Assembly: GCA_003667245.1 (NCBI GenBank)
Contig: RCNN01000010.1
Span: 115,543 to 179,542, forward strand
Origin: Heterostelium multicystogenum
Taxonomy: Eukaryota; Evosea; Eumycetozoa; Acytosteliales; Acytosteliaceae
Direction of reading: 5' to 3'
Length of the DNA stretch: 64,000 bases
Made by a program: the position numbers and the translations under genes
Shown here: piece after piece, positions 1-11,474 of the stretch
Position numbering within the stretch: position 1 is the first letter of the stretch
How the letters are laid out: each line of letters opens with the position of its first letter
Notes under the pieces: model-generated
Seen by the model: only the letters and a program-made list of their open reading frames with translations
What the model was told of the DNA's origin: nothing
The model's database searches: none

Positions 1-291
1 TTTCAATTCGTATTTTCTCTTCAAAGTTCTGTTCTTGTTAGATTCTGTTTCGTTTGATTGTTGCTGTTGTTCATTGACAAGTGATTCGGTGGATGCTGTT
101 GAGTATGAATATGACGATGAAAATGGAGATGGAGTCGATTTCGATGAAACCAATGTATTGCTATATTTATTTACAAAACTATTATTATTTAGAGTGCTAC
201 CAGCAGCAACAACAACAAAGGATGATGCTGGTAATCTATATAGTGAAGAACTCTTAGAGAGCAATCTTGATCCACAATTTAACATCATCAT
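1..291 (-). CDS. 5' end of a mitochondrial-targeted protein (partial)
   Basis: An uninterrupted minus-strand frame of 97 codons runs from three consecutive ATG codons at 291-283 to the window edge, so only the N-terminus is visible. It begins MMMLNCGSRLLSKSSSLYRL and continues rich in Ser, Thr, Asn, Arg and Lys with almost no acidic residues until about residue 70, as expected for a mitochondrial presequence. A short Gln run follows, then a charged stretch leading off the window. No catalytic domain is in view and I cannot name the protein. The opposite strand is also open here, but its product is Cys/Asp-rich and looks like an antisense shadow. Confidence 0.6.
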   Translation of the reverse strand, partial: MMMLNCGSRLLSKSSSLYRLPASSFVVVAAGSTLNNNSFVNKYSNTLVSSKSTPSPFSSSYSYSTASTESLVNEQQQQSNETESNKNRTLKRKYELK

Positions 292-1029
292 TGTTCAATC
301 TATTATTCTTTATTGTATTTGTTGTTTCTTTCTAACAAAATCTGATCGTTTTTTTTGTTATGTTTTTGAAATAAGTTTTTGTTTTTTTTTGTTTTTTTCA
401 TTTTCTTTTTTAGATTTTGCATTGTTGTTGATATCTAGCGAACTTCCCCGGTTTTACAACATTATAACAAATCTACTAATACATTAAATATTATTATTAT
501 TATCTCTATTATAATTATTGCTGACAAGAGAAATATTTATAGTATACTTTCAAGTTTTCACTATTCACTCAAATATTATTAATAACATTTTATGCAAAGC
601 ATAGTTTGATTTTAATTTAGAGAGCTAATTATACGCAGAACAAATATTGTATCAATCATTACTGATATCAATATATAGATAGAAACATATTTAAATAGAG
701 GTGCATTAATGAGACATTGCTTCTGAATCACAAATTTAAAAATTAAATTTTTCACATAAATTATGAAAATAATCATGCAAATTTGGTTAAATTAACCAAA
801 TTAATTTTCATATTAAATTTAGAAATTAATATACATTCCTTCATTTAAAGATAGATATTTAGTTCATACGAATACTACTAATACTACAGCAACTTAATAA
901 CCACAATCATATTAAATATCATTATCATATATATACATTGAAATATCATCATAACACAACAACTTACAAATAGAAGTTGTTCAACTGGTATCGTTTGCTG
1001 TTAGTTGTTGTAGTTGTTATTCGTTGTAG

Positions 1030-1077
<48 letters not shown>

Positions 1078-1257
1078 GATAAATAAAGTAGTTGAATGTT
1101 AAATATTCTTCTTTAGTTTGATAACCAATTGTGTTACTTTTAGTAGTAGTAATAATAGCAACAACCAATTCAATAATCCAATCCAATAATTATCAAGCAG
1201 TGATTAAAAGATTGATAGAATATTATTATAGTGATATAATAGAAGAATATCGAAAGG
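292..1257. other. AT-rich intergenic region with a (TTA)n microsatellite
   Basis: This divergent spacer separates the left-edge minus-strand gene from the acidic-protein gene. It is very AT-rich and holds an uninterrupted (TTA)n tract at about 1033-1078. No RNA gene or coding frame is supported. Promoters of both flanking genes presumably lie here. Confidence 0.6.
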
Positions 1258-2676
1258 ATGGAGAGATTAGATCCTGAGCAATTGGAAGAGGATCAGGAAG
1301 AGCCAATTACATTTATTAGACTGCCCCTACAGAGATACAACCATTTGTTGCTCCCACCAAGGATTCCATATTCTCATTTTATTCAAAGATTTGCTAATAG
1401 ATATGGTCTGACAAGAACAAACCAAAATGCGGAAGACGAAGAAGATGAAGAAGAAGAAACTACCTATTTCAGAGAAAGAGATTCAATGGAGATGTCATAC
1501 CATGAAAGTGAGAATAATGAGGAAGACGCTGATGAAACTGTATTCGATACGGAGGATGAAGAAATGGAAGAAACTTCTCCACTGGGCTATGACAACCAAG
1601 AAGGAGAAGAAGATGCTGCTTATGATGAAGAGTTTGACGAGTACAATGTAGAAGAAGATGAAGAAGAGGATGACGGAGAAGTAGGTTATTATGATGATAA
1701 TACCAGCTATGACCAGGACATTGAAGATGAAGAGTATGATGAAGATGCGGAGGATAGTGAAGAATACGATGAGTATGACTACTATAATGAAGATGATGAT
1801 GTTGAGTACGATGAGGAGGATGAAGAAGAAGAGGATGAAGATGACATTGAGGATGACTATTTGTTAGAGGAGAAAATAGTATTTTGTGAATTGGATGTAG
1901 AACCCTCTCCTGGTGTACTATCGGTGGCCATTGAATCAACCAACAACAACAGTAACATTAGGGACAGTAGTAACAGTATCAACAACAATTCAGACCTTTT
2001 AAGCAAATTTACATCACTTTCTTTGAGTGTAAATAATGGATGCTCTCTGTTTACACAATGTAAATATGGTTTCACTGGATATTTCATTTTCAATAAGCTA
2101 AAGATTGCCAATATCAGTGGCATTGACACATCTTGTTCGCCAAGCATGTTCCTAACACAAATTGTATCATATTATATATCAATGTTGTCAATGACCACAT
2201 ACCGAGCATCACAAGAACTGTTTTCGTTTTATTGAATTCCTTCCTTCAAACAGTGAAATCAACAAGCTAATCAACCCAAACATGTTGCTAAAAGAATCGA
2301 TTCCCCTTAAAATTGCTTTAGATATACTCGAACATTATTATAGAAATAATGATACACCAACATTTAAAGTAAATAGTGCATTCTTAAGTTGATCTACTTT
2401 TACATTATTAACCACCAGCTATTCCTGTTATTATAATAGACCTATCAAAATATAATATTACCAATCGTTTCATCATTCTACCAGAGACTATCAAACGAAG
2501 ATCTTTTAATTATAAACAGACATTTGAAAGTGCTTATAGACAGATATCAGCTTAACACAGCAGACCTAATTCCACTTTTAGATAAGAAATCACAATATCT
2601 GAAGATTTACAAGGAGAGACTAAGATCTATCCAAAATCTATGTGGTTCAAATGATAACAGTAGTTATTTCCTTTAA
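1258..2676 (+). CDS. acidic protein of unknown function (3 exons)
   Basis: I do not recognise this protein. Predicted exons are 1258-2163, 2207-2368 and 2485-2676, all in phase 0, giving 419 residues. The ATG opens MERLDPEQLEEDQEEP. Residues of about 57 to 205 are almost entirely Asp/Glu with interspersed Tyr, followed by an Asn/Ser linker and a more ordinary C-terminal part (about 240-419) with alternating hydrophobic and charged residues that looks folded. Intron 1 ends in a weak acceptor (ccgag; an alternative lies nine bases further on). Intron 2 ends in ctaccag. Exon phases agree, which supports the model. An acidic central domain is compatible with a nuclear or chaperone-like role, but that is speculation. 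Confidence 0.6.
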
Positions 2677-3450
2677 AAATACAAGAATCTATTGTGATAC
2701 TTTGTAAATAAATAAATAATAAATTGTATTTATCACACCAATGTTTGTCATTGCTGAATAATTATCATGATTATGATTTCTTATGAAATTGAATTAGTTG
2801 GATCATCAATGAGCAGTAGCAACTAAGTTACCTGTTTTGAGCTTTGTCAAACAAAAAATAAAACATCGTCGTTGACAAGATTTAGTGGATTATTCACAAG
2901 ATTTATCTTTGAAAAAGTTATTGGGAATATACTTGTTTTTCAAGAATCTTTCATCCTGCAGGATGCATCCAAAACAAAACTCTTAAAAACTAAACCCACC
3001 AACCCCACAAAAAAAAAAATAAAAATAAAAACAACAATAATAATAACAACAGTCAGTGTGATTTGATTTTTGCAAACGCATTCTATTACTACTATTACAT
3101 ATTTTCTTCTTCCTGCTTTCCAACAACAGAGCATTGACAGGACACATTCCTTGCAATTCAAAGTCACTCAGTCAATTCGAAGTCAGTTGAGTTGGTCAAA
3201 GTGTCTAGTAAAGTTGTCGATTGTAAAAGCATTGCAATCATTATCATCAAACACAACAACAACAATTAAAATAACATTAGATTAGTATCATCATAGTTAA
3301 TGATTGCTGGTTGATATATAGAACATATATATAAACAACATTCATTATATAGTATCAGTAACATAAATAAACAACCTGTAGTTGTTTAATCTTTGTATAT
3401 AATATTAGTAATAGTAGTAGTAAATAGTAGTATCAATAAAAGAAATAAAT
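2677..3450. other. intergenic region, no gene seen
   Basis: AT-rich spacer with A/T homopolymers and AATAAA-like strings just after 2700 that could serve 3' processing of the upstream gene. Short open frames at 2872-3285 are low-complexity Lys/Thr/Ile strings without a supporting exon structure. Confidence 0.5.
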
Positions 3451-6030
3451 ATGGACGAACGATCACATTTATTAGGCGATATAAATGTTGAGGAAAGGTA
3501 ATATTTATCATATAATCATATGGTCATTTCAATCGCAATAATCCACTTGAATTCTAATCTATACATATATATTATGTTGTACAGGTTTTTAAGTAATCTA
3601 AGGGATAATATTGAGAATGTAAGAGAAAATAGAGAAAGTGCATCACCAAATGCTACATTTTGATAATTACAATAGTGTTCCAATGTCTTCGTCTGTAAGT
3701 GCATTGGACGATTCAATGGAAACTGTTATTGCCACTGAATTACAATAGTATGTTGTTCTTAATTAATCAAATATCAAGTTATCCAACAACCAGTTGCATC
3801 TGACACTCTTCATTCAAATAGTACTTATTGGTTTATGAAGAAAAGACAATGGTCAAGATTACAAAGAGGTACATTTACAAATGAAAAAAGAGGATTCTCA
3901 ATTCTGTGGTTCGCATTCTTTTTGGCTGCATATGGCGCCTATCTATTCCTTCAGATTTATCATTTCCAGCGTACTGATGTAGGTAGCAATTACTCTGAAG
4001 CTACTCGCTGGCGTTCATCGACTAACATTGTTTTGATTGGCATGTCTTGTTAGGGATTTATTTTAGAATTTATATTGATGGGATTCATTTCGACATCACT
4101 TGGTTTGATTATACCTAGGTTCGCAATGGTCGTTAGGATTGTATCATTGGAAGCATACTCCACGCTATATTTATTTTTTATATTCGATTTATACTATAAG
4201 AAGCAATATTATATACCATTGTTGTGTGTTGCGAGTGGTGGACTGGTGTTCACTATTGTCTGTTATTTTGTATTCCCATACATCATGAGATGCTTCTACT
4301 CGATCACTGGTGCTATCACCTTAATGGTCGACAAGGAGAGTTGGACCAAGGGTGAGAGTAATCGTTTCACCATCAAGCAAAGAAACTGCTTCCGTGCACC
4401 CACCACATGCATCTATGAAGGTCCACTCGTTGATGGTCGTCCTCATGGTATTGGAACTTGGATGGATACCAGTTACCAGGGAGAGTTGCTCTCTGGTTAT
4501 TGGGAAGACGGTATCCCTATTGGTCCATTCGAATCAATGGAAAAATGATACCCGTTCTCTCCTTGTCAACCTTCGTATTGTTTATGGAACAAACGGAGGT
4601 GGTAAGAGTTGGCTTGATCGTGTACCACTCCACACTGGTGTAGCTGCAGTTGAATGCTGTGTATCCGGTAATTTCTTCAAAGGTTATCCAAAAGTTAGCA
4701 TGATTAAAGGTCCAGACTTATGCTCATGCAAAAAGCATTGCTCTTGTATTAAAAAACTATTTGAAAATCGAAGCTATAAGCACAGTGACGATGATAAAAC
4801 TTTGGTAGGTAACTTTCTCAGTACAAGCAGAGTCTAAGCCATTAACATACTTTCTTAAATATTTAGTCTTCAGTTGTTGTATCAATAGATAGAAAGATGG
4901 ATACTTTATTAGTTTCTGGTCATAAATCAAAACTTATGGTAAATGTCATATTTAGTGAGCAAAGTATTTTATCAGCCTATTAATAATTGTCATGTTCGAA
5001 ACAGAAACAAGGAAATGTTACAATTGAATTAGTTTCTAAAGATAAAAAGAGTTTAGTTTTAGATAACAATTGGATTTCCAGTCAGACTAGCGAAGGTTTA
5101 TTATTTATTCATGGATATGATCATGATTTTGAAGGATGCACTCAAAAGGTAATTGACTCAATATAAGATAAATTTCGGGAAAGTTATTAATTTATATCAA
5201 ACTTTAGATTTGCACAATTCCTTGCACTTGGACATTTCCCTAATCATATTAAACCATTTGTTTTCAATTGGCCATCTTCAACAAGCTCTTTGTTATATTG
5301 GTGTGCACATTCAATTGCATCTGATAATGATAATCACAGAGACCTTCAGAAGTTCATTGAAAAGTCTTGGTAATGCAGGTATCAGAAATCTACATATTAT
5401 GTGTCACAGTATGGGTACAAGATTCTTGTTACGTTCATTTTTCTAAAGTCAAGAAAGCATTTGGCAAGAGAATGGTTCTCAGTCCCAATGTCAGTTTCAA
5501 CAACATCCCCAATATGCCTGAGCAACATCGTCATAACGAATCTAAAATTAGTCTTACCAATCTCATATTTTTGAATCCAGACTACGAAATTGAGACTTTC
5601 AAAAATGATTATGATGAGCTTAGAAATGTAAGGCTACATCTATCTTCAAATGCTTATAGCTCAACACTAATATTAATTAATTTTATTGCAACAGTACTGT
5701 CCAAGAATTACAGTTTATGCTGATCACAGAGATATGGCAATTAAAATGGCATTCAAGATGTTGCAAAAGCAAAATCTTGGTAATAATATTAATCCAATTA
5801 GTGATGACTATGGTAGATCTCTCGATGTCGATATTATTGATACAGGAGATTTGGATAGCAACATGTCAGAGAGACATCACTCATTCTTCAATATCAACAG
5901 ATTGATGGTTGATGATCTTCATGATCTTATTGTCACTGGAAAGCGTGCAGAGGAAAGAACTTCTAGACTTAAAAAAGTCAACGATGTGTACAGATTCTCA
6001 ATTCTTCCATCATCTGTGGTCGTAGTTTAA
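3451..6030 (+). CDS. multi-TM protein with MORN repeats and a DUF900-type alpha/beta hydrolase domain
   Basis: Seven exons can be followed: 3451-3497, 3585-3747, 3822-4804, 4867-4938, 5005-5148, 5208-5627 and 5695-6030. The N-terminal part is Ser-rich. It is followed by a basic stretch and several membrane spans (about 3900-3960 and 4040-4320). A MORN-like segment (YEGPLVDGRPHGIGTW, then a second YxGEL...GY unit) follows at about 4400-4540. The C-terminal half matches the DUF900 alpha/beta hydrolase pattern: LLFIHGYDHDFEG, FNWPSS, and a nucleophile elbow CHSMGTR. The likely Ser nucleophile is in CHSMG; substrate is unknown. The frame is broken near 3658, 4541, 5144, 5360 and 5438, each at a run of four or five A or T, and a TAG lies in frame at 4051-4053. 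The domain resumes each time in the adjacent frame, so I favour base-count errors, but a pseudogene is not excluded. Confidence 0.6.
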
Positions 6031-6146
6031 CTTTGGTCCCTTCTAAATTTCCGATTCATTTTTAATAAACGATCCGAACTCTACATCAAGAGAATAAATA
6101 AATTATAATTATTATACTGCGATATGATGGGTGCAATGACTTTGAA

Positions 6147-6899
6147 TTAGTTTATTTTTGTTGCCATCTCAATGTCGTTTTGAGCCGCTGTCGAAGCTCT
6201 AGCTGCTTTTTTCTCCTCTGCAGGTATAACAAAATCTGAACTGTCTCCAAAGTAAAGCCATATGATAAGGAGTATGGTAGACACGATTAAAAAGACTGGA
6301 TCAAAGAACCATAATATAACTACCATTGAGAAATAGAATGATCTTACTCCAAAAGTGTAATGATTGCTTGCATTTCTCATAATCTTTGCGCAATATCTCA
6401 TACTGCAGTCATTAATATTAATCAAGAATGCAAGATGGGTGGAATATCTAATTTTGTATGAAGTTTAGTATAGACTAAAATAGTTTCTTTACTTTTTATC
6501 TTACCTAATGGATGTAGCAAAGTTTAAGAAAGAAAACAAATAGACTAAAACCAAGATGAATGCCTTATAGATGAGTACATCATGATTTTTGGCACCAAGA
6601 ATCGTTATCTTATCGAATATAGATGATAGATTATTATTTACGATGATGTTTAAAATGAGTACAACCAATGTAATGGATGCTGTAGCTAGTAATGATGCAG
6701 CCATAACAAGATTTCTCAATGTCTGTACAGCAAGAATATCCTTTTTACCTCTGATCATCAACTCTAACCATTCTTCACGGTGCTGATGATTTCTACCAAT
6801 CGAAGTTAAATGTCCATATGTAGATTTCGATCTAAGGAATAACTGTATATGATATGCAAAAAAATAAAACGATTGATACACTAAAGAATATAATATCAT
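6147..6899 (-). CDS. DUF599 family membrane protein (2 exons)
   Basis: Exons are 6505-6899 and 6447-6147 on the minus strand, joined by a 57-nt GT-AG intron that splits an Arg codon; the product is 231 residues. The family pattern is clear: REEWLELMIRGKKDILAVQT followed by LRNLVMAAS, then a long hydrophobic helix, and after the splice a segment ending GVRSFYF before two more spans. About four membrane helices are predicted. DUF599 proteins occur in bacteria, plants and protists and their function is not established. The gene is convergent with the DUF900 hydrolase gene, with only 116 bases between stops. No frame breaks are seen. Confidence 0.8.
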
Positions 6900-7604
6900 A
6901 TATCAAACCTTCTATCATTGTGTCTATCTATTATTTTATATATATATAATATTTATATCTATTTAACTTTAAAGAAATATATATTTGTATATGTAATTAA
7001 CCATTCCAAAATATAAGTATTATTATAAATGAACTTGTGTAAATGTATGTAAAAGATAATATGTTTTATTTGTTTTGATGTTTGACAGGAAATGAATATT
7101 AATAATAATGTTCATACTTTAAGAAGAAAACTATGTCGTTTTCAATCATTAATAAAATGTTGACAACTAATTACTTGTGGGGTATTATGAGTTATCATTG
7201 TTGTTTTTTTATTTTTTCGTTTTCTTTTTTAAAACTGGTTAAAATAGGAAATGCTTAGAACAAAGAAGATTCCATTTTATGAATCGAATGAAATCGATTG
7301 ATCAATCCGTCATGTTGTATAACTATAGTATTTATTCATTTTTATTTTGTTTTTTTTTGAAATTTCCAACTGATTGCATATTAATATTAGTAGTTTTGGA
7401 TAATATTATTATTTGTTGGTGTTTCAAATAAATTTTAGCCATCATTGTGATTGGGTTGGTCAATAAAAAAATTTCAACAAAAAATTTAATTAAAAAACCA
7501 ACAAAAAGATCAAAATGTAACAACTTTACTTTGGTTGATATTTATAAATATATATAATTTACAGTAATATATTACTTTGACAACAAATAATAATAATAAT
7601 AATA
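6900..7604. other. AT-rich intergenic region
   Basis: Divergent spacer between the DUF599 gene and the small-protein gene. It contains T-rich runs and an AAT repeat just upstream of 7605. No gene or RNA is supported. Confidence 0.5.
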
Positions 7605-7883
7605 ATGGAGACAGTATACAACAATATTATCAGACAATCTGAGAAAGAGACAAATAATGATGTTACCATTGATGAGAAGGATGGAAGCTTCACTGTCATC
7701 TTTAATAATGCTCTCCCCAAAGTGCTCTCAAGAGAATATAAAGAAAAGTTGGTCAACCATCTTACTAAATCAGGTCAATATGTAATTGATGAGAGATCCA
7801 ACACAAGAACCACTTTCTTGACAAGACCCAAAAAAGATGTTACCTCCAAGGCATTCTTACTTAGAGGTACCACCCCAATATAA
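7605..7883 (+). CDS. small protein of unknown function (92 aa)
   Basis: A single-exon frame preceded by an (AAT)n leader typical of dictyostelid 5' UTRs and followed by an AT-rich 3' region with AATAAA-like strings. The protein is balanced in charge, starts METVYNNIIRQSEKE, has a short hydrophobic strand (FTVIFNNALPKVL) and a basic C-terminal half ending LLRGTTPI. It has no signal peptide or membrane segment. I do not recognise a family. Normal amino-acid composition and the lack of low complexity make it a credible gene. Confidence 0.6.
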   Translation: METVYNNIIRQSEKETNNDVTIDEKDGSFTVIFNNALPKVLSREYKEKLVNHLTKSGQYVIDERSNTRTTFLTRPKKDVTSKAFLLRGTTPI

Positions 7884-8155
7884 GACAACAACAAAACAAC
7901 ACCTGTAGCTACCAATATTGATTGATCAATTTAATCAAAAAGCAAAACAAAAAGCAGATTAATGATTCTATGTAACAATAATAAATATACAACCAGTGTA
8001 TTAAACTTTATTTATTCTTAAACAGTAAATGTGTGAATGACTGAGTGAGTGACTCACTTATAATTGCATTTGAAATTTTGAAATTATATATTCAAAATTT
8101 TGTTGTTTATTTATAATAGTAATCATTTTATTTATGTTTATATTCAATTTTTAAT

Positions 8156-8987
8156 ATGTTTGGTTTATTATATGGTTTGTTTAAATATCTGTTTAGCAAA
8201 ACTGAATATTATGTATTGATTTTAGGTTTAGATGGTGCTGGTAAAACTGTATATATTATAGATCATTAATCTATTGATTCGAAATTGCATCAAACTCATA
8301 TGTATATTCTTTCTTCATTTATATAGACACTACTAGAAGAGATTAAAACTAAATATACAAAGACACCAGGTTTGCCTCCACAGTCAATTATACCTACGGT
8401 TGGTTTGAATAGTATGTCATCTACATTTTAAAAGAAACAGTGCTACTCTAGAATTTGCTTATTAATGGATAATCAATTCAACTAGTTGGTAGAATTATAT
8501 TCGATAATATTAAGCTTATATTTTGGGACTTGGGAGGACAAATCGACTTGAGATCTATTTGGGATAAATATTATACGAGTATTCATGCTGTAATCTACGT
8601 TGTTGACTCTGCTGATCTCGGTAGACTAGAGGAGTCTAAGAGTGAGCTAGAAAGAATCATTTCGCACCACGACTTGAAAGATGTACCATTGCTTTTATTT
8701 TTTAACAAACAAGACCTTCCAGACGCACAAAGAATTGATATCCTTTCGTCAATGTTTAAATCTGTTACCAACAATATGAAAGAAAACACTGAAATCTCAA
8801 GAAACATCCAACTTCAACCTTTAATAGCTCATACAGGGTAATTATTCTAGTATACTATTGAATCAAGGACACTTTAAATATTAATCTTTTAATTATAAAC
8901 ATTAGACAAGGATTAAATGAGGGATTATTGTGGTTAGTTGATAATTTAAAGAAGAATGCAAGATCTGTTGAATTAGACCCAACATAA
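8156..8987 (+). CDS. ARFRP1/Arl3-like small GTPase (4 exons)
   Basis: Exons 8156-8248, 8327-8411, 8486-8837 and 8906-8987 splice in phase. All Arf-family motifs are present: P-loop GLDGAGKT at residues 24-31, switch I PTVGLNIG, WDLGGQ, and NKQD. The N-terminus begins Met-Phe rather than Met-Gly, so there is no myristoylation site. ARFRP1 and yeast Arl3 likewise start Met-Tyr/Phe and are N-terminally acetylated for Golgi targeting, and the sequence MFGLLYGLFKYLF strongly recalls them. The expected role is at the trans-Golgi, upstream of Arl1 and golgin recruitment. The usual NKQD and Gln of WDLGGQ are intact, so it should bind and hydrolyse GTP. Confidence 0.85.
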
Positions 8988-9078
8988 CAATAGAATTTAA
9001 AAATTATTAAAAAACAAAGTTATCTGTTTCCAATATTTATTTTACAGCATCTTTACTCCACCGGTGGTGTTGTTGATC

Positions 9079-11474
9079 TTATTCAATTGAATCTTGGAAT
9101 GGATGAAATCTATTAAGGATTAAAAATATTAGCTACTTGGTGCTTCATTATAGGGTATTTTACTTACTTTTGTGGGATTCCAAATGGTTCAACCAAATCA
9201 TTTGAAAATGGAGTTATCTCTTTACATAAAGAGTTAATTTCATCATCCAACTTAATCCACTTGTCATGTCCAGATATTATTCCAGAGGCGCAATAGAAAC
9301 CTAAATCTCTTTGTATTTGGACCAATCCATCAAGACAACAAAGCTTCTTGAGCATTTGTAGGGTACTAGTATTCGATTGCTTGGTGACACTAATGATCTT
9401 TTGTAAAAAGATTGAGTGTACCAGCCTGTCAACATTTGCTCTGGTCAACTGAATACACAAATTTAAGTTTCTGTCCCAAAGATGGTACCATTCCTCTGAA
9501 TTAGGTTTAATATTTGGATTGGATGTATACATTCTTTTGTGTAGCTATATAGAAAATATAGGTGTTAGATCCTGAAGCGTATGATTGTCTTTTGATTGCT
9601 TATATTTACTTCTTTAATTAATGCATGTTCTCTCTTTTCGAGGAGCCATTGTTGATAGGACAAACTGCGCCAGTTTTCTGTGGTTGGTTGATGGATATTG
9701 TTGATGTATTCAAGTTCACCAGTGAATGCACCACCACCTTGATTTACTGAATGATTATATTTGAAGAGTAGGAATTTAGCTACTTGATTACAAAGAACAA
9801 CATTGTCACCCTCACCGGTGGTGCACATATCACTGTGTGCTCTTAACACGGTTATTCTTGATTTCAATCTCATTCCTTGTCCACCCATACACTCACGAGA
9901 GTTCTGTAGTGCAATGAGTGATTCCCACGATGTAACTGCCTTAAGTCCACTGGAATATGAATGCAAAACATCCATTGGTTTGGCTGATTTCACAATATAT
10001 TTGTGAGTAAAGTCCAGTGTGTAGCATCTGGCCAACCATGGTATGAGTCTTCTCTGGTGAGAAGAGTAATTGATAATTGGTTGCTCTGGTTGTTTTGGTG
10101 GGCCAAATTGCTTACGATTTTGGCTGTAGGAGAGCGCAATTGCAAGTCCAGACTTCATTGCAGTGAGTGAGAGTACCGATATGCACAATCTACCAATAAA
10201 GAATACAGACATCATTGCAGCAAAATGTCTGTTGGGTGGAACAGTTGATTGATAGTTTCCATTCTCATTGATACAACTGAATCGATCCAACATGTTATCT
10301 TTGGGGATTCTCACATTTTTGAAAAGCAGTCCACCGTTGTCTATTCCATTGTAAGCTGATTTCAGAGTGATATTACGGATCTCTACACCTGGAAGAACAT
10401 CTCCATATGGCTTGCCAGAGGATGGAGCACTACGAATTGGAACAACGAAAGCATGAATACCATGATCAACACCCTCTAGTATAAGTCGAGCAAAGACAGT
10501 GGCCATTTGACCATGAGCGGCAATGTTACCAGGCCAGTACTTTTGGCTTGTCCAAGTGGGACTGGTGATGATAAACTCTCGAGTGGCCTTGTCGTAGGTA
10601 GCGGTTGTCTCCAAACCCTGTACATTACTACCGTGTCCCAACTCTGTCAAACCGAAAACACCCAACAACTTACCATTGGATATATCATTCAAATACTTAT
10701 CATGATGCTTCTTTGTTCCTAGAAACAAAATAGTTCCACCCCAGAGATTATATTGAACTGCAAACTTTAGAACCACTGACAAATCACAGAGCGAAACCGT
10801 TTCAAACCATGACAAGAATTTATCGGGATTATCTATATACAATTAAGTCTTAGTATTATTATTACAGGCTGGCTGGCTGGCTGGACGATATCGTTTTGGG
10901 ATGCTTTACCTTTCATATCATTTACAGAGACAATGGAAAGATTGATTATTTCCTTGGCAGCCTGTAAAGTACGTTCACGATGTAAATCAGTTGGGATTGG
11001 ATCATATAAATGTAGCTCGTCGAATGTAGGACTATTTTGCATGAGCTGTCTAATTTGCTCTCTATCTTTCTTGAATTCGCCATCAAGCAGATGCTTCAGC
11101 ATGTCGACATCAGGAGAGCGCAATGGATGTTCATTATCATTGCCATCTTCTACTGGCAAATTTCTATATACACTAAGATGTTGTAGTGTCTGTATTAAAA
11201 ATATTAGTTAACCATAAAAGGAAGAAAATGGAATGTATTGAATGATCATTCTACACATTATCAAAATAATATTAATTTGAAAGTTTACAATAATTTTGTG
11301 TAGTAGAGTAGAGTAGTCCGATCACCAAATAGTGATATGATCAGTTTGTTGTAAAACTAGCAATATAGCTTGCTTTGGAGTTATCCCGATAAGGCTTGTC
11401 CAGATCAAGATAGTTTACAAATAATCACTTACATTTGAAATTCTTCTAAAAGTGGAAATATCTTTTGCCTCCAT
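9079..11474 (-). CDS. acyl-CoA oxidase, peroxisomal (5 exons)
   Basis: Minus-strand exons 11474-11433, 11189-10910, 10832-9610, 9544-9168 and 9109-9079 give an intact 650-residue protein, the usual length for acyl-CoA oxidases. It catalyses the FAD-dependent first step of peroxisomal beta-oxidation, producing trans-2-enoyl-CoA and hydrogen peroxide. Diagnostic segments are FGLTELGHGSNVQGLETTA (flavin and substrate loop), SQNRKQFG, ECMGGQGM, and TTGEGDNVV, which carries the catalytic Glu. There is no C-terminal SKL-type signal (it ends DSIE), but residues 11-19 read RISNTLQHL, an exact fit to the PTS2 pattern (R/K)(L/V/I)x5(H/Q)(L/A). That motif spans the first splice junction. The frame is clean throughout. 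Confidence 0.93.

Noticed and set aside
35..487. Plus-strand 150-codon frame at the left edge
   Set aside because: It starts without an ATG, is Cys/Asp/Phe-rich and ends in poly-T-derived Phe/Leu; the opposite strand carries a credible mitochondrial presequence from 291 leftward.
1469..1939. Minus-strand 156-codon frame opposite the acidic protein
   Set aside because: Its His/Leu/Pro-rich content is the antisense of Asp/Glu codons in the real gene.
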